Source: Hemibagrus wyckioides | Taxonomy: Eukaryota > Chordata > Actinopteri > Siluriformes > Bagridae | Assembly: GCF_019097595.1 (NCBI RefSeq) | Contig: NC_080710.1 | Span: 2,143,280-2,207,279, forward strand | Reading direction: 5' to 3' | DNA: 64,000 bases | Shown here: one piece after another, positions 48,633 to 60,729 of the stretch | Layout of the letters: each line of letters starts with the position of its first letter | Numbering within the stretch: the stretch's first letter is position 1 | Position numbers and translations under genes: made by a program | Notes under the pieces: generated by a model | What the model was told of the DNA's origin: nothing | Seen by the model: the letters and a program-made list of their open reading frames with translations, nothing else | The model's database searches: none

Positions 48633-50099
48633 AGACTCTTTTATTGTGTTGCTCCTCCCATTTGTGTTTATATCCACCTCTATCATCTTGATCTATTTAA
48701 CATACATAATCATGTTCTTTCGATCTCATCTTCTCTCTCTATGCTGTTTTGACACGTGAGGGCGTGAACGTGACGTCAGCCGTTATCTCAGTAATGGTTC
48801 AGCTCGAGACTCTTTATCTCTTAATCTCTTAATCTACCATCAGTTACTGTCTGTTTACATACGTGTGTGTGTGTGTGTCTGTGTGTGTGCGTGAATGATA
48901 TAAATTACATCTGGAGGAGTACTGGAGGGAAACTCTCAATCTGGCAACCACAACAATAGACTGTTTGTCTGTCTGTCTGTGTGTGTGTGTACAGATTTAG
49001 AGATTAGCACAGGATGTTAGGAGGCGTTGTATTTTTAACCTTGTAATCATTTCCCTCTGAATTTGTTGATTTTATTCCTCTCTGCACTCGACTCCACACA
49101 ATGTTTTATGTTTATATTTATTTATTTATTTAGTTTTAGAATTTTAATCGAGTTATTGCCCTGTTTTCATTAAAAAAAGAGAAAGAGAAACAACTAATTG
49201 CTCCAGGTGGTAACATGCAGATTAATTAATTATTCTTTCAGCTCGTTTCTTTTAATTCCTCTGAATAAATTAACCTTTATTTAAGGTTTTAATATTTTTA
49301 ATATTTATTTAGCCCTGAGAGCTTTAGACATTTTTTTTAAAAAAACCCAGAATCATGGAAGTATTTTATTTCCAGCATAAACACAGTAAAAAATAATAAA
49401 TAAACAAATATGTTCATCTAGTTATCACCCACCTGTGTAGTCCTAAACAGATAAAAAATAAAATAACTCGCACATTTTCAAAATTATGAATTTATTACAT
49501 TTATTATAATTTATTGCAATTATTTACAGAAAAAAGATTTTAAGAAGCTGATAGAACAGTAACATTTTGAAGATTGATAGTTTAAATATTTTTTTAAATA
49601 TATTTTGAGCAATATTTTGATTCATTCAATATTCTATATTTATTTATTAAATATTAATCAATATTTTGGTAGATTTCTGTGATATATTTAATAATGTAAA
49701 TGTAATTAAATTAAAAAATATATATATTTTATTTGATCAGTACAGCACTAAATAAATAAAACATTAATATTAATTTTAGTAGTATTTAATTAATTTCTAC
49801 AAGTGTTGCATAAAAGTATTTTTTCATATAATATAAAATATAATTCTTCTTCTCTCTGATAAGTGATTTGGAGGTTGAGGTTGGAAAGCGATCTGCTTCC
49901 TGGAGCACCTTCAGCTTCAGCTGGCTGAGCGAGTGATCATGGGAGTGAACGAGAGGAGGGAAGTGATGAAATAAAAAAAGAAGTGGTGATGGAGGTGTGA
50001 GAAGGATGGAGAGAGATACTGAGAAGACTCCTCCCCTACCGAGCTGCAGAAATGATGTCCACTGATTCTGTTCCTTCTCTGATAAAATGACATTCTTGC

Positions 50100-50135
<36 letters not shown>

Positions 50136-50276
50136 AATCGTGTGCCTAAGTCAGAAACATGACTCTACCTCCATGCTGGAGGTAAATGGAAATCTGTACT
50201 TCAGTTAATTTAAGCCACACCCCCTTTGTGTTTAACCAATTACAATCTTGGACCGGTCGTCATCTAACGCAGTGCT
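48633..50276. other. Intergenic, AT-rich, with GT runs
   Basis: GT runs at about 48861-48890, 48979-48991 and 50102-50131. 49300-49860 is strongly AT-rich. No gene recognised. Confidence 0.5.
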
Positions 50277-51873
50277 TATGACAGACCTGACACAAACTCA
50301 ACACAGACATGACAGACTCAGACATGACACACAGACATGACCGACATGATACAAACTCAACACAGACATGACACAAACTCAACACAGACATGAGACAGAC
50401 ATGACACAAACTCAACACAGACATGAGACAGACATGACACAAACTCAACACAGACATGACACAAACTCAACACAGACATGAGACAGACATGACACACTCA
50501 ACACAGACATGACAGACATGACAGACATGACACAAACTCAACACAGACATGAGACATGACACAAACTCAACACAGACATGACAGACATGACACAAACTCA
50601 ACACAGACATGACAGACATGACACAAACTCAACACAGACATGACAGACATGACACAAACTCAACACAGACATGACAGACATGACACAAACTCAACACAGA
50701 CATGAGACATGACACAAACTCGACACAGACATGACAGACAGACATGACACAAACTCGACACAGACATGACAGACAGACATGACACAAACTCGACACAGAC
50801 ATGACAGACAGACATGACACAAACTCGACACAGACATGACACAAACTCGACACAGACATGACAGACAGACATGACACAAACTCGACACCGACATGACACA
50901 AACTCGACACCGACATGACACAAACTCGACACCGACATGACACAAACTCGACACCGACATGACACAAACTCGACACCGACATGACACAAACTCGACACCG
51001 ACATGACACAAACTCGACACCGACATGACACAAACTCGACACCGACATGACACAAACTCGACACCGACATGACACAAACTCGACACCGACATGACACAAA
51101 CTCGACACCGACATGACACAAACTCGACACCGACATGACACACAGACATGACACACAGACATGACCGACATGATACAAACTCGACACAGACATGATACAA
51201 ACTCGACACAGACATGACAGACATGACACAAACTCGACACCGACATGACACAAACTCGACACCGACATGACACAAACTCGACACCGACATGACACAAACT
51301 CGACACCGACATGACACAAACTCGACACCGACATGACAGACTCAGACATGACACACAGACATGACACACAGACATGACACACAGACATGACCGACATGAC
51401 ACAAACTCGACACCGACATGACAGACTCAGACATGACACACAGACATGACACACAGACATGACCGACATGATACAAACTCGACACAGACATGATACAAAC
51501 TCGACACAGACATGATACAAACTCGACACAGACATGACACAAACTCGACACAGACATGACACAAACTCGACACAGACATGACACAAACTCGACACAGACA
51601 TGACACAAACTCGACACAGACATGACACAAACTCGACACAGACATGACACAAACTCGACACAGACATGACACAAACTCGACACAGACATGACACAAACTC
51701 GACACAGACATGACACAAACTCGACACAGACATGACACAAACTCGACACAGACATGACACAAACTCGACACAGACATGACACAAACTCGACACAGACATG
51801 ACACAAACTCGACACAGACATGATACAAACTCGACACAGACATGACACAGACATGACACAAACTCGACACAGA
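50277..51873. repeat. 22-bp minisatellite, open in all three minus frames
   Basis: Units of 22 bp (CTCGACACCGACATGACACA plus AA) recur; starts at 50881 and 50903 show the period. Three variants occupy blocks: CTCAACACAG (about 50290-50705), CTCGACACCG (about 50880-51135 and 51240-51330) and CTCGACACAG (about 51480-51870), with short GACAGACATGAC spacers. Because 22 is not a multiple of 3, one repeat sequence reads through all three minus frames as a 22-residue Cys/Val/Ser/His repeat, giving ORFs up to 399 codons. There is no promoter, splice or family support, so no gene is called. Confidence 0.95.
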
Positions 51874-52880
51874 CATTTCATTTTTTTTTAAATTGTGTCG
51901 ATTCTATTAATTGTTGCATCGCCTATTTCACTGTCTATAATTACCAACATAATTGTCATAATAATTAGTATAGTTAAGTTAAATTATTTGCGTATAGAAT
52001 TTGAATTTTTTTTCGATAGCCCAACCCTAAATGACACGTTAATTACGCAGTGGAGGTGTTATTACTCGTGAAAAACGCAAGAGCTGTTTAATTACTTTAA
52101 TTATTTTTTAATAAATAAAAAATTTTTTTTTACTTACATGCACAAAAGTTTACTAATATTCTAGCGTAACTGCACCATGAAATCTCCATGATACGATCCC
52201 AGCTCCACTAATTTGACTGATTCCGTCAGTTACTGTACTAGCGGCTAACAGACAGCAGCTCGTTAGCGCCATTCCCGTCACACATGTTAAAGTGTAACTC
52301 TTCAGCGATTTGAGACGCTCCCCAAAACCCCAAGCCCACGGTTTCCTCTGTGATAATCATCGGTGTTGGGTTACGCTGTGCATTCTCAATGTAACGTTAC
52401 ACTCCGGATTTCACGTGTGGTGGCATTTTCACGTTATTCGAGTTTAAGTGTTTTTATATCTGAACACTCGTTACTTTGTTTTTGAACCACAAACTCGTCA
52501 AACCACAAATTCTGGAGAGGCATGTTTGCTTTCTGGAAGTGGTCCAGCTAGCAGCTCCAGATTTGTTCTGGAGTATATAAATAAAAATAAATATCACTCA
52601 CGGATTTCAATAGTTAGCCTGATATCTGAGTTCATCGGAAAAAAAACCCCAAAGTCTGTGAGTCTGAGATGTTTCCCTGAGCTTCAGTACATTCAGTACA
52701 GGTGTTTGTTCTAATGAATATGTAATTTGGGGGGCGTTTCTATGCCAAAGAGGGGCGGAGTCAATGCAACTGAAGTCATTTAGTCATTAATTTGTGAATG
52801 AAATTTTTTTTTTAATCTTGTGTTTTCTTCTGTTGAAAACTTGTCTCGGCTCAGTTTTAGACCTCGGTGCCTCTTATGAA
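51874..52880. other. Intergenic, no gene supported
   Basis: AT-rich then mixed DNA. An 88-codon + ORF (52448-52714) has no recognisable domain. Nothing else was seen. Confidence 0.4.
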
Positions 52881-53485
52881 GGAAGCTGTAAAGAATCGGT
52901 TTGATACGAGGTTTCCAGAAACATCCTGCACCACCTCCCCCCTGTTGCTAGGTTACCAAAATACGCTTAGCTTACAGCAGAATTTAGTCACGTTGAGAAA
53001 CTTCCAGATTGTTTTCAGACACTGAGGGAGAATTTTCATGATGGAAACCGAAGCCCTATTTGGACTGGATTAGTTGTGGAGTAGTGAAACACTCAGTAGA
53101 GTATCACGAGGGATTCTAATCAATAATTATTTACCTAATTTGCATATTGATAAACATTTTGTGAGAGGAACGGTGTTTAATAGCGTACTGCTTTGATATC
53201 TAAGAACCTGTTCCTTCTTCCAGTGAAGGAAATTTGAGAAGAAATTTAGTCAGAAAACCATTCGAGACGGAGTGTTTGGAAAGGTTTCCCCATGTTGCTA
53301 GGTTACCGATATACACTAATGGTCACTCGCCTCAGGATGGAATGAAGAGCAGAGAAGGACGAGAAAAGCACCAACTTTACCTTAGCAATAAGAAAGCATC
53401 ATTCTGGGAGAAACTTTCTGATGGTTTCATTCATTCGAAGCTCTGATTGGACCAGATTAGCTGTATTCAAACAGTTTATGTTAGC
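52881..53485. repeat. Diverged direct duplication (two ~200-bp copies)
   Basis: TGTTGCTAGGTTACC occurs at 52943-52957 and 53293-53307. Further matches in the same order are GAGAAACTT (52995, 53408) and GAAGC(C/T)CT..TTGGAC.(G/A)GATTAG (53049, 53438). Offsets vary from about 350 to 413, so indels separate the copies. This is either an old local duplication or two insertions of one dispersed repeat. Confidence 0.5.
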
Positions 53486-53948
53486 AGACAGTCCAGTAAG
53501 TGCTTGATGTTGTTGTTGAAGCTGATATGGCTAACTGGGAATTGAGTGTGTGTGTGTGTGGTCTGCGGAAGTCATGTGTAGAAGGATGTGTTAGAGGTTG
53601 GAGGTGTTAGCTCGGTGTTGCTGTGTCCGTCTCCACTACTGCCAATTTTCCCTGTCGGATAAATCCGGCTCTGGCTGGACGCAGTGTTTTTTGGAAGGTC
53701 GTTCTCTTTCACACTTCCGTCCAGCGCTGAAGGTTTTCAGCCAAAAACTTCCCTGAAATGTCCTTAAACGCCCAGCTGTCACCTTCTTCCACTCAGAGAC
53801 CCCCTGCCAGCTAGCATGTGGTGCTAGGAGGAGAGAGTGAGGAGGATAACGTGTGGCGCTCCGGTCTTGTGTTCTTCCTCAGGAAGAAAATAAACTGTTA
53901 GCTTGTGTGCTAACAAACTAAGATCAGATAGCAAGTTGTACACTTCCT

Positions 53949-53949
<1 letters not shown>
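53486..53949. other. Intergenic, no gene seen
   Basis: Mixed-complexity DNA at 53600-53880 with no recognised coding frame, and a short GT run at 53547-53560. Confidence 0.4.

Positions 53950-53986
<37 letters not shown>
53950..53986. repeat. Poly(T)37
   Basis: Uninterrupted run of about 37 T. It could be the tail of a minus-strand retrocopy, but the sequence to its right shows no recognised body and no target duplication was found. Confidence 0.95.
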
Positions 53987-53990
<4 letters not shown>

Positions 53991-55089
53991 CAGCTAGCAG
54001 GTTGGAATTAGCATGCTGTGCTTCTTTAAAATTCTACACTAAGATACTTGACTAATAAATTCTTCTTTGTTCCCTTGTAAGAGTTTAAAAATCTGGACTT
54101 TTTAATAAGATTAGCTCTTGTATCATAGATTTGGCTAATCAATATGACTCACATGCTTACTAGCTAACCAGTCTGTGAAAGCTAGCAAGCATGTTGCAAT
54201 AAATGGGAAATGATATGAGATTAGCATGCTGTGTTCTGTGTTTGATATGTCATATCAGTACTTCATTCCACAGACTTTTGATGACTCGCTATCACTAGCT
54301 AGCTTTTTAAACGTGTTTCAAAGCACAGCTGGAATTTAATTTAATCCAAGTTAGACTTGCTGAGTGAGCTAATTCCTGGCAGGATGTTTGAGCTAGCTGA
54401 ACTCTAATTTCGAATGAATTAGAAAGAAGGTTTTTATGCTAATAGTTAGCAAGCTTGTTGTATTCCTTATATTAAGGTTTATTACATACAATATGCTGTA
54501 CATCAAAGGAATTAAAAAAATGGAAATTATAGATTTTTTTATTAATAGCTTGAGGTAGGAAAAAACACTATCCTTATGATTTGATATCGTACAGCATTAG
54601 CCGCTAGCTAGTTTGCCATGTGATCTTGCATGAAAACAGTCTTGCATTGTTTGGTGAGCTGACTATTATATCTAGCGAGATAGCTAGCATGGTTTCAGTG
54701 AGATTAGCAGGATAACTAATTCCTGTCACAAAATGACTTAGTTAGCATGCTAGTTAATTTCTGAGGCGGGAGGGAGAATTAAAATGATGTAAACTTGTTA
54801 CAGTCTACACAGATTGTTTTTTCCTGTCACGGAATTACTTAGTTAGCATGCTAGTTAATTACTGAGGAGTGAGTGACACATGCTCTATATTATAAAGGGA
54901 AAAAAAAAGATTTCAGGTCAGATTAGGACAAATGCTTCCTACAGACCCCCCAGAGAGCGAAACCTGCATCCTGTCCGCCTCGTGGCTGAGGTAAGCGCTC
55001 GCTTTCAGCCATCTTGGCTCGCTGTGTTATTGGCTGCCATTCAAGAGTCTAGACACAGAGTGAGTCTCGGTATTGTCCAGCCCGAGGCC

Positions 55090-55090
<1 letters not shown>
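53987..55090. other. Intergenic, rich in GCTAGC/TTAGCATG words
   Basis: GCTAGC, TAGCATGC and TTAGC motifs recur about every 50-100 bases from 54000 to 54860, and two similar segments (54700-54760 and 54815-54870, each with GTTAGCATGCTAGTTAATT) form a short duplication. A donor-like GCTGAG/GTAAGC at 54990 follows a short open segment, but support is weak. Confidence 0.4.
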
Positions 55091-55164
<74 letters not shown>

Positions 55165-55172
55165 TGTGTGTG
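55091..55172. repeat. (GT)n microsatellite, ~80 bp
   Basis: A near-perfect GT run with one TATG interruption near 55157. It is Z-DNA-prone and in the opposite strand sense to the CA-rich array 310 bp downstream. Confidence 0.95.
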
Positions 55173-55483
55173 GGGTTGGTAAGAAAAGTAGGCCTTCAGA
55201 TTAGTCATTAGAGCCGTGTTGAGTGAGAGGTTCAGATTCTTGTTGGAAACGATGAGGTAATGCGTTACTGAGAGAAGTGAGAGATAAAAACTCTGCGTGG
55301 GAGGAGGAGAGAAGAGAAAAAACACACCGTTCGTGCACTGACTGTTCCTTCACTACAAGTTTCCAGTGAGATAAAAAAAGAAAACTGAAGTACAAAAAAA
55401 ATAAAAAAATTTCCTGTGTGATGTTTATCATCAGACTTATGAGAAAACATTGAACTCTACAAGAACCGCACATCTCCTTTAGC
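55173..55483. other. Spacer between GT and CA arrays
   Basis: Unique sequence, AT-rich at 55370-55410. It shows no gene-like feature beyond read-through of the long minus frame from the neighbouring repeat. Confidence 0.45.
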
Positions 55484-57210
55484 GCACACACGCGCGCACA
55501 CACAAACACACGCACACACACAAACACACGCACACACACAAACACACGCACACACACAAACACACGCACACACACAAACACACGCACACACACAAACACA
55601 CGCACACACACAAACACACGCACGCACACACACAAACACACGCACACACACAAACACACGCACACACACAAACACACGCACACACACAAACACACGCACA
55701 CACACAAACACACGCACACACACAAACACACGCACACACACAAACACACGCACACACACAAACACACGCACATACACAAACACACTCGCACGCACATACA
55801 CAAACACACTCGCACGCACATACACAAACACACTCGCACGCACACACACAAACACACTCGCACGCACATACACAAACACACTCGCACACACACACACAAA
55901 CACACGCACATACACAAACACACTCTCACACACACACAAACACACGCACACACACGCACATACACAAACACACGCACATACACAAACACACGCACATACA
56001 CAAACACACGCGCACACACACACGCACATACACAAACACACGCACACACACGCACACACACAAACACACGCACACACACGCACACACGCGCACACACGCG
56101 CACATACACAAACACACGCACACACACGCACATACACAAACACACGCACACACACACGCACATACACAAACACACGCACACACACACGCACATACACAAA
56201 CACACGCACACACACACACGCACACACACACGCACACACACACGCACATACACAAACACACGCACATACACAAACACGCACACACACGCACATACACAAA
56301 CACGCACACACACGCACATACACAAACACACGCACACACACACGCACATACACAAACACACGCGCACACACACACGCACATACACAAACACACGCGCACA
56401 CACACACGCACATACACAAACACACGCGCACACACGCACATACACAAACACACGCACACACACACGCACATACACAAACGCACACACACACGCACATACA
56501 CAAACACACGCACACACACACGCACATACACAAACACACGCACACACACACGCACATACACAAACACACGCACACACACACACGCACACACACACGCGCA
56601 CACACACACGCACATACACAAACACACGCACATACACAAACACGCACACACACGCACATACACAAACACGCACACACACGCACATACACAAACACACGCA
56701 CACACACACGCACATACACAAACACACGCACACACACACGCACACACACACGCACACACACAAACACACGCACATACACACACAAACACACTCTCACACA
56801 CACACAAACACACTCTCACACACACAAACACACGCACACGCACATACACAAACACATGCGCGCACACACACACAAATGCACACGCACATGCGCACACACA
56901 AACACACGCACATACACAAACACATGCACACACACACAAACACACGCACATACACAAACACATGCGCACACACACAAACACACACACAAACACACTCGCA
57001 CACACACACACACATGCACATACACAAACACACTCGCACAAACACACACACGCACACACGCACAAACACACACACACGCGCACATGCACACACACAAACA
57101 CACGCACATACACAAACACATGCACACACGCACATACACAAACACATGCACACACACACAAACACACGCACATACACAAACACTCGCACAAACACACACG
57201 CACACACAAT
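55484..57210. repeat. 1.7 kb CA-rich compound minisatellite
   Basis: From 55490 to 55770 an 18-bp unit (CACACGCACACACACAAA) repeats precisely, with CG at 55511 and 55529, for example. From 55770 on, the units vary: they include CGCACATACACAAA, CTCGCACG, CGCGCACA and CTCTCACA forms, and 55930-56760 shows a recurring ~30-bp higher-order pattern. All units avoid stop codons on the minus strand, producing ORFs up to 526 codons that read only as Cys/Val/Leu/Arg repeats. These are not called as genes. Confidence 0.95.
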
Positions 57211-57499
57211 AGAAAAATAAATGATTCAAATAATTATTAAAAATAATTATTTGTAGAATATTGATTATAATGGAAGTATGAAATTAAAATAATTTAAATA
57301 AAATAAAAATACACAAAATATCAGATTTAAATATTAAATATGAAATGATAAATGTGTATATAAATCTAAAAGTATGACACACAGGTATGTTTTGAATTTT
57401 GTGGTGTGTCTTTATCATGAATTATTACAAAAAATGGAAATAAAATCTTTTAGATAAATTATAACACACACAAATCAAACGCACGTATCTGACACATTA
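57211..57499. other. AT-rich intergenic DNA
   Basis: AT-rich, no feature seen. Confidence 0.45.
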
Positions 57500-57690
57500 T
57501 AGGAAATATTTTGAGCAGTTTTTTAGGAACATCTGAACATCTGCTCATTCACACAAGTATAGAATCAGCCAGTCACATGATGTCATGTGGGCGTGGCACA
57601 GAGTCTAGAGCACTTTATTACATTGTCAAAGTGTGACCCTGACTGTGGGATTGCTGGGTGCCGGTGCCAGTTTGAGTATTTCAGCCAGAC
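57500..57690. repeat. Dispersed teleost repeat fragments
   Basis: GAACATCTGCTCATTCACAC (57531-57556 region), then CAGCCAGTCACATG and, after a short gap, GCTGGGTGCCGG...CAGTTTGAGTATTTCAG (57650-57682) resemble in order the parts of an interspersed repeat I recall from several fish genomes. It is truncated and rearranged; the family name is uncertain. Confidence 0.4.
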
Positions 57691-57699
57691 TGCAGGTTC

Positions 57700-57757
57700 A
57701 AGCAGGCGGGAAGCAGGCAGGAAGTGGGCAGGAAGCGGGCAGGAAGCAGACGGGAAG
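57700..57757. repeat. 11-bp short tandem repeat
   Basis: About five copies of GGAAGCGGGCA-like units, imperfect. Confidence 0.8.
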
Positions 57758-58271
57758 CTCAAATCACTCTTTACCCCTGCGGAGAACAGAAAAGCATCTC
57801 CAGGGTTTTTAGAACAGGAGTCTTAATAATTTACACAAACCACAACAACACTTCCTGCTTCGTTTTTGTTGCGTGCATTCTCAGAAACGATCCTGATCAC
57901 CTTCACAGACTTTCAGGATGAACTGTAACACAAATGTTTTGACGTAGCGACTAGCGCATCCTCGTCACGTCACGTTAGCTGCGTGTTTGCACGTATCTTC
58001 CACCCGAACTTACTTTAAAATGTCTTGCTGCATTTCATTTCCTTTCCTCTCTTTCTTTTTATTCAGCCGATTCTTCTGCTCATTTGCATTCTTTTGCTTA
58101 TCTACAGAAGATGAGACATAAATATTAATCTGAATAATCTGTTATTTAATTCAGTTTTAATATAAAAATAATCATGTTGAGGAAGTGAACGTGTCTCGGG
58201 TGGGGTTTTCTTTTTTGGAGGGGATTTTGGGGTAAAGGGGTTTAATTAGGTACAGCTGAATGCTCACGCAC

Positions 58272-58273
<2 letters not shown>
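57758..58273. other. Intergenic, no gene seen
   Basis: Mixed-complexity DNA with an ATTTGCAT octamer at 58082-58089. ORFs at 57587-57921 cover the repeat fragments and have no domain. Confidence 0.4.

Positions 58274-58325
<52 letters not shown>
58274..58325. repeat. (CA)n microsatellite
   Basis: CA run of about 50 bases; a shorter one follows at 58404-58419. Confidence 0.95.
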
Positions 58326-58326
<1 letters not shown>

Positions 58327-58900
58327 GGCTCTATAATCCTGTCTCGGTCTACCTGGGTGGTCTGATCACATATTCCTCTGTTTTTCTTGGTTGCCAGCTT
58401 TAAACACACACACACACACCATGTAACTGAAGCGTCCACCCAAGCAGCTGCCTCTTTGTCAGTCTTTAGTCAGGACAGACTCAGGAGATTTCTCTCTCTC
58501 CATGAACGCAGCGTGACTCCGTTTTATAATTTTCCTGCGTTTCAGCTGCAGCTTTCTTTCTTTCTTCTTCTTTTTTTGCCTCGTTCATTTAAAGAAGGTG
58601 AAAAAAAATGAGTTGTGGTGAAAGAACGAGGGGTCGGTTAACTCTTCAGTGCACACTTTCATGGAGTTTTCCTTTATATAGTTAAAAATAACATGATTTC
58701 TAATCCAGGCTGCAGTGGAACTCCTTTCACTCGAAAATATAACTATAAATGGATAAAAACAACACTCATTTTTAAAAAATAAATAAATAAAAAAAATTGT
58801 GATAACATCATCGTAGTGTTCATCATCATAGTGTTATGGGAAAGTAAGCAACTTCCTCATCAGCTCCATGGAAGCAGTGTGTGTCTATTACTGGTTAACT
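58326..58900. other. Intergenic, no gene supported
   Basis: Pyrimidine-rich patches (58480-58600) and AT-rich DNA. The 74-codon ORF at 58387-58611 is low complexity. Confidence 0.4.
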
Positions 58901-59330
58901 GGCTCTAATCTGTGTGTGTGTGTGTGAGAGAGAGCGAGTATGTGCCCTGAGTCAGTGGCCTCCACTAATGTGTGTGCTGAACCCGAGCCAGCTGCTTCTA
59001 ATCTACTCACCACCATGTCCTTCATTATGTGTGTGTGTGTGTGTTTGAGAGGTTGTGGGTGGTATGGGCCTTTGGGCCTTGTGTGTGTGTGTATTATATA
59101 TGGCTGCATATGTGTCTGTATTAGACCCTCATCTGTGTGTAGTGGCGCTGCAGATTCCATGTATGTGTGTAGGTGTGAATGAGAGTGGGTGTGTGTGTGT
59201 GCACACGTTAGTGTGTTAGTGAGTGTGTGCATATGTTAGTGTGTGTTTTAGTATGTGTGTGTGTTAGTGTCTGTGTATGTCTGCGCATGTTAGTGTACGT
59301 GCGTGTGTGTTATTATATGGTGTGAATGAG
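58901..59330. repeat. GT-rich imperfect repeats
   Basis: Interrupted GT runs with GTGTTAGTGTGT and GTGTGTATGT phrases (58912-58925, 59030-59043, 59080-59092, 59160-59310). ORFs on both strands are artefacts of the repeat. Confidence 0.8.
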
Positions 59331-59510
59331 GGTGTCTGAACAGGAATGACACACACAACTTTATCATGTTGGAGAAATCACAAAAAAACCCTCCTTGACA
59401 CTCCTTCCATAAATACTTCACCTGAATAGAAAACTTCACTGCATCAACAATTCCTTGCTTGTTTTATGCAAATGAGTCACCTTCTGACCAATCAGAAGCT
59501 AGGACTGATG
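59331..59510. other. Left flank of the Tc1 element
   Basis: Unique sequence ending CTAGGACTGATG directly before the TA target dinucleotide. A CCAATCAGAAG motif lies at 59489-59499. No gene. Confidence 0.5.
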
Positions 59511-59512
59511 TA

Positions 59513-59541
59513 CACTATATTGCCAAAAGTATTCGCTCACC
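59513..59541. repeat. Tc1 terminal inverted repeat (left)
   Basis: 29 bases identical, reverse-complemented, to 60730-60758. The two ends diverge from base 30 on. Confidence 0.95.
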
Positions 59542-59592
59542 TGCCTTGACTCGCATATGAACTTAAGTGACATCCCATTCCTAATCCATAGT

Positions 59593-60624
59593 TCAATATG
59601 ACGTCGGTCCACCCTTTGCAGCTATAACAGCTTCAACTCTTCTGGGAAGGCTGTCCACAAGGTTTAGGAGTGTGTTTATGGGAATTTTTGACCATTCTTC
59701 CAGAAGCGCATTTGTGAGGTCACACACTGATGTTGGACGAGAAGGTCTGGCTCTCAGTCTCCGCTCTAATTCATCCCAAAGGTGTTCTATCGGGTTGAGG
59801 TCAGGACTCTGTGCAGGCCAGTCAAGTTCCTCCACACCAGACTCTGTCTTCCATGTCTTTATGGACCTTGCTTTGTGCACTGGTGCACAGTCATGTTGGA
59901 AGAGGAAGGGGCCAGCTCCAAACTGTTCCCACAAAGTTGGGAGCATGGAATTGTCCAAAATGTCTTGGTATGCTGAAGCATTCAGAGTTCCTTTCACTGG
60001 AACTAAGGGGCCAAGCCCAGCTCCTGAAAAACAACCCCACACCATAATCCCCCCTCCACCAAACTTTACACTTGGCACAATGCAGTCAGACAAGTACCGT
60101 TCTCCTGGCAACCGCCAAACCCAGACTCGTCCATCAGATTGCCAGATGGAGAAGCGCGATTCGTCACTCCAGAGAACGCGTCTCCACTGCTCTAGAGTCC
60201 AGTGGCGGCGTGCTTTACACCACTGCATCCGACGCTTTGCATTGCACTTGGTGATGTATGGCTTGGATGCAGCTGCTCGCCCATGGAAACCCATTCCATG
60301 AAGCTCTCTGCGCACTGTTCTTGAGCTAATCTGAAGGCCACATGAAGTTTGGAGGTCTGTAGCGATTGACTCTGCAGAAAGTTGGCGACCTCTTCGCACT
60401 ATGCGCCTCAGCATCCGCTGACCCCGCCCCGTCAGTTTACGTGGCCTACCACTTGGTGGCTGAGTTGCTGTCGTTCCCAAACACTTCCACGTTCTTATAA
60501 TACAGCTGACAGTTGACTGTGGAATATTTAGGAGCGAGGAAATTTCACGACTGGATTTGTTGCACAGGTGGCATCCTATCACAGTTCCACGCTGGAATTC
60601 ACTGAGCTCCTGAGAGCGACCCAT
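59593..60624 (-). CDS. Tc1-family DD34E transposase, intact
   Basis: 343-residue transposase that cuts and pastes the element into TA sites. Starting at the ATG at 60624-60622 gives [13 protein letters not shown], the usual start for the family. In-frame codons continue upstream, with another ATG at 60657 and a GTG at 60681, but a TATA box lies at 60672-60678, so those are unlikely starts. Residues 1-110 form two helix-turn-helix DNA-binding units joined by a GRPR AT-hook-like motif (about 59-62), followed by a basic patch. The catalytic triad is D154 (WSDES), D245 (FQHDC) and E280 (NPIEH), with 34 residues between the last two (DD34E). A glycine-rich GGGGIMVWG box is at about 189. No stops or frameshifts. 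Biochemical activity is not shown. Confidence 0.95.
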   Translation of the reverse strand: MGRSQELSEFQRGTVIGCHLCNKSSREISSLLNIPQSTVSCIIRTWKCLGTTATQPPSGRPRKLTGRGQRMLRRIVRRGRQLSAESIATDLQTSCGLQISSRTVRRELHGMGFHGRAAASKPYITKCNAKRRMQWCKARRHWTLEQWRRVLWSDESRFSIWQSDGRVWVWRLPGERYLSDCIVPSVKFGGGGIMVWGCFSGAGLGPLVPVKGTLNASAYQDILDNSMLPTLWEQFGAGPFLFQHDCAPVHKARSIKTWKTESGVEELDWPAQSPDLNPIEHLWDELERRLRARPSRPTSVCDLTNALLEEWSKIPINTLLNLVDSLPRRVEAVIAAKGGPTSY

Positions 60625-60671
60625 TCTTTCACAAATGTTTGTAAAAACAGTCTGCATGCCTAGGGGCTTGA

Positions 60672-60678
60672 TTTTATA
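60672..60678 (-). promoter_or_regulatory. TATA box of the Tc1 transposase
   Basis: TATAAAA on the minus strand about 48 bases upstream of the preferred start codon, between the terminal repeat and the gene. Confidence 0.5.
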
Positions 60679-60729
60679 CACCTGTGGTCATGGAAGTGAT
60701 TGGAACACCTGATTCTGATTATTTGGATG

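Noticed and set aside
50660..51859. 399-codon minus-strand ORF
   Set aside because: Pure translation of the 22-bp minisatellite, equally open in the other two minus frames.
54945..54990. Exon-like segment with GCTGAG/GTAAGC donor
   Set aside because: Very short, weak acceptor and no recognised peptide; donor-like sequences of this quality are expected by chance in 64 kb.
55201..56781. 526-codon minus-strand ORF and its overlapping relatives
   Set aside because: CA-rich repeat without stop codons; the predicted sequence is only Cys/Val/Leu/Arg repeats.
59672..60301. 209-codon ORF on the + strand inside the Tc1 element
   Set aside because: Antisense shadow of the transposase gene.
59593..60681. 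Longer 362-codon version of the transposase
   Set aside because: Its first codon is GTG and it overlaps a TATA box; the ATG at 60624 gives the typical Tc1 length and N-terminus.
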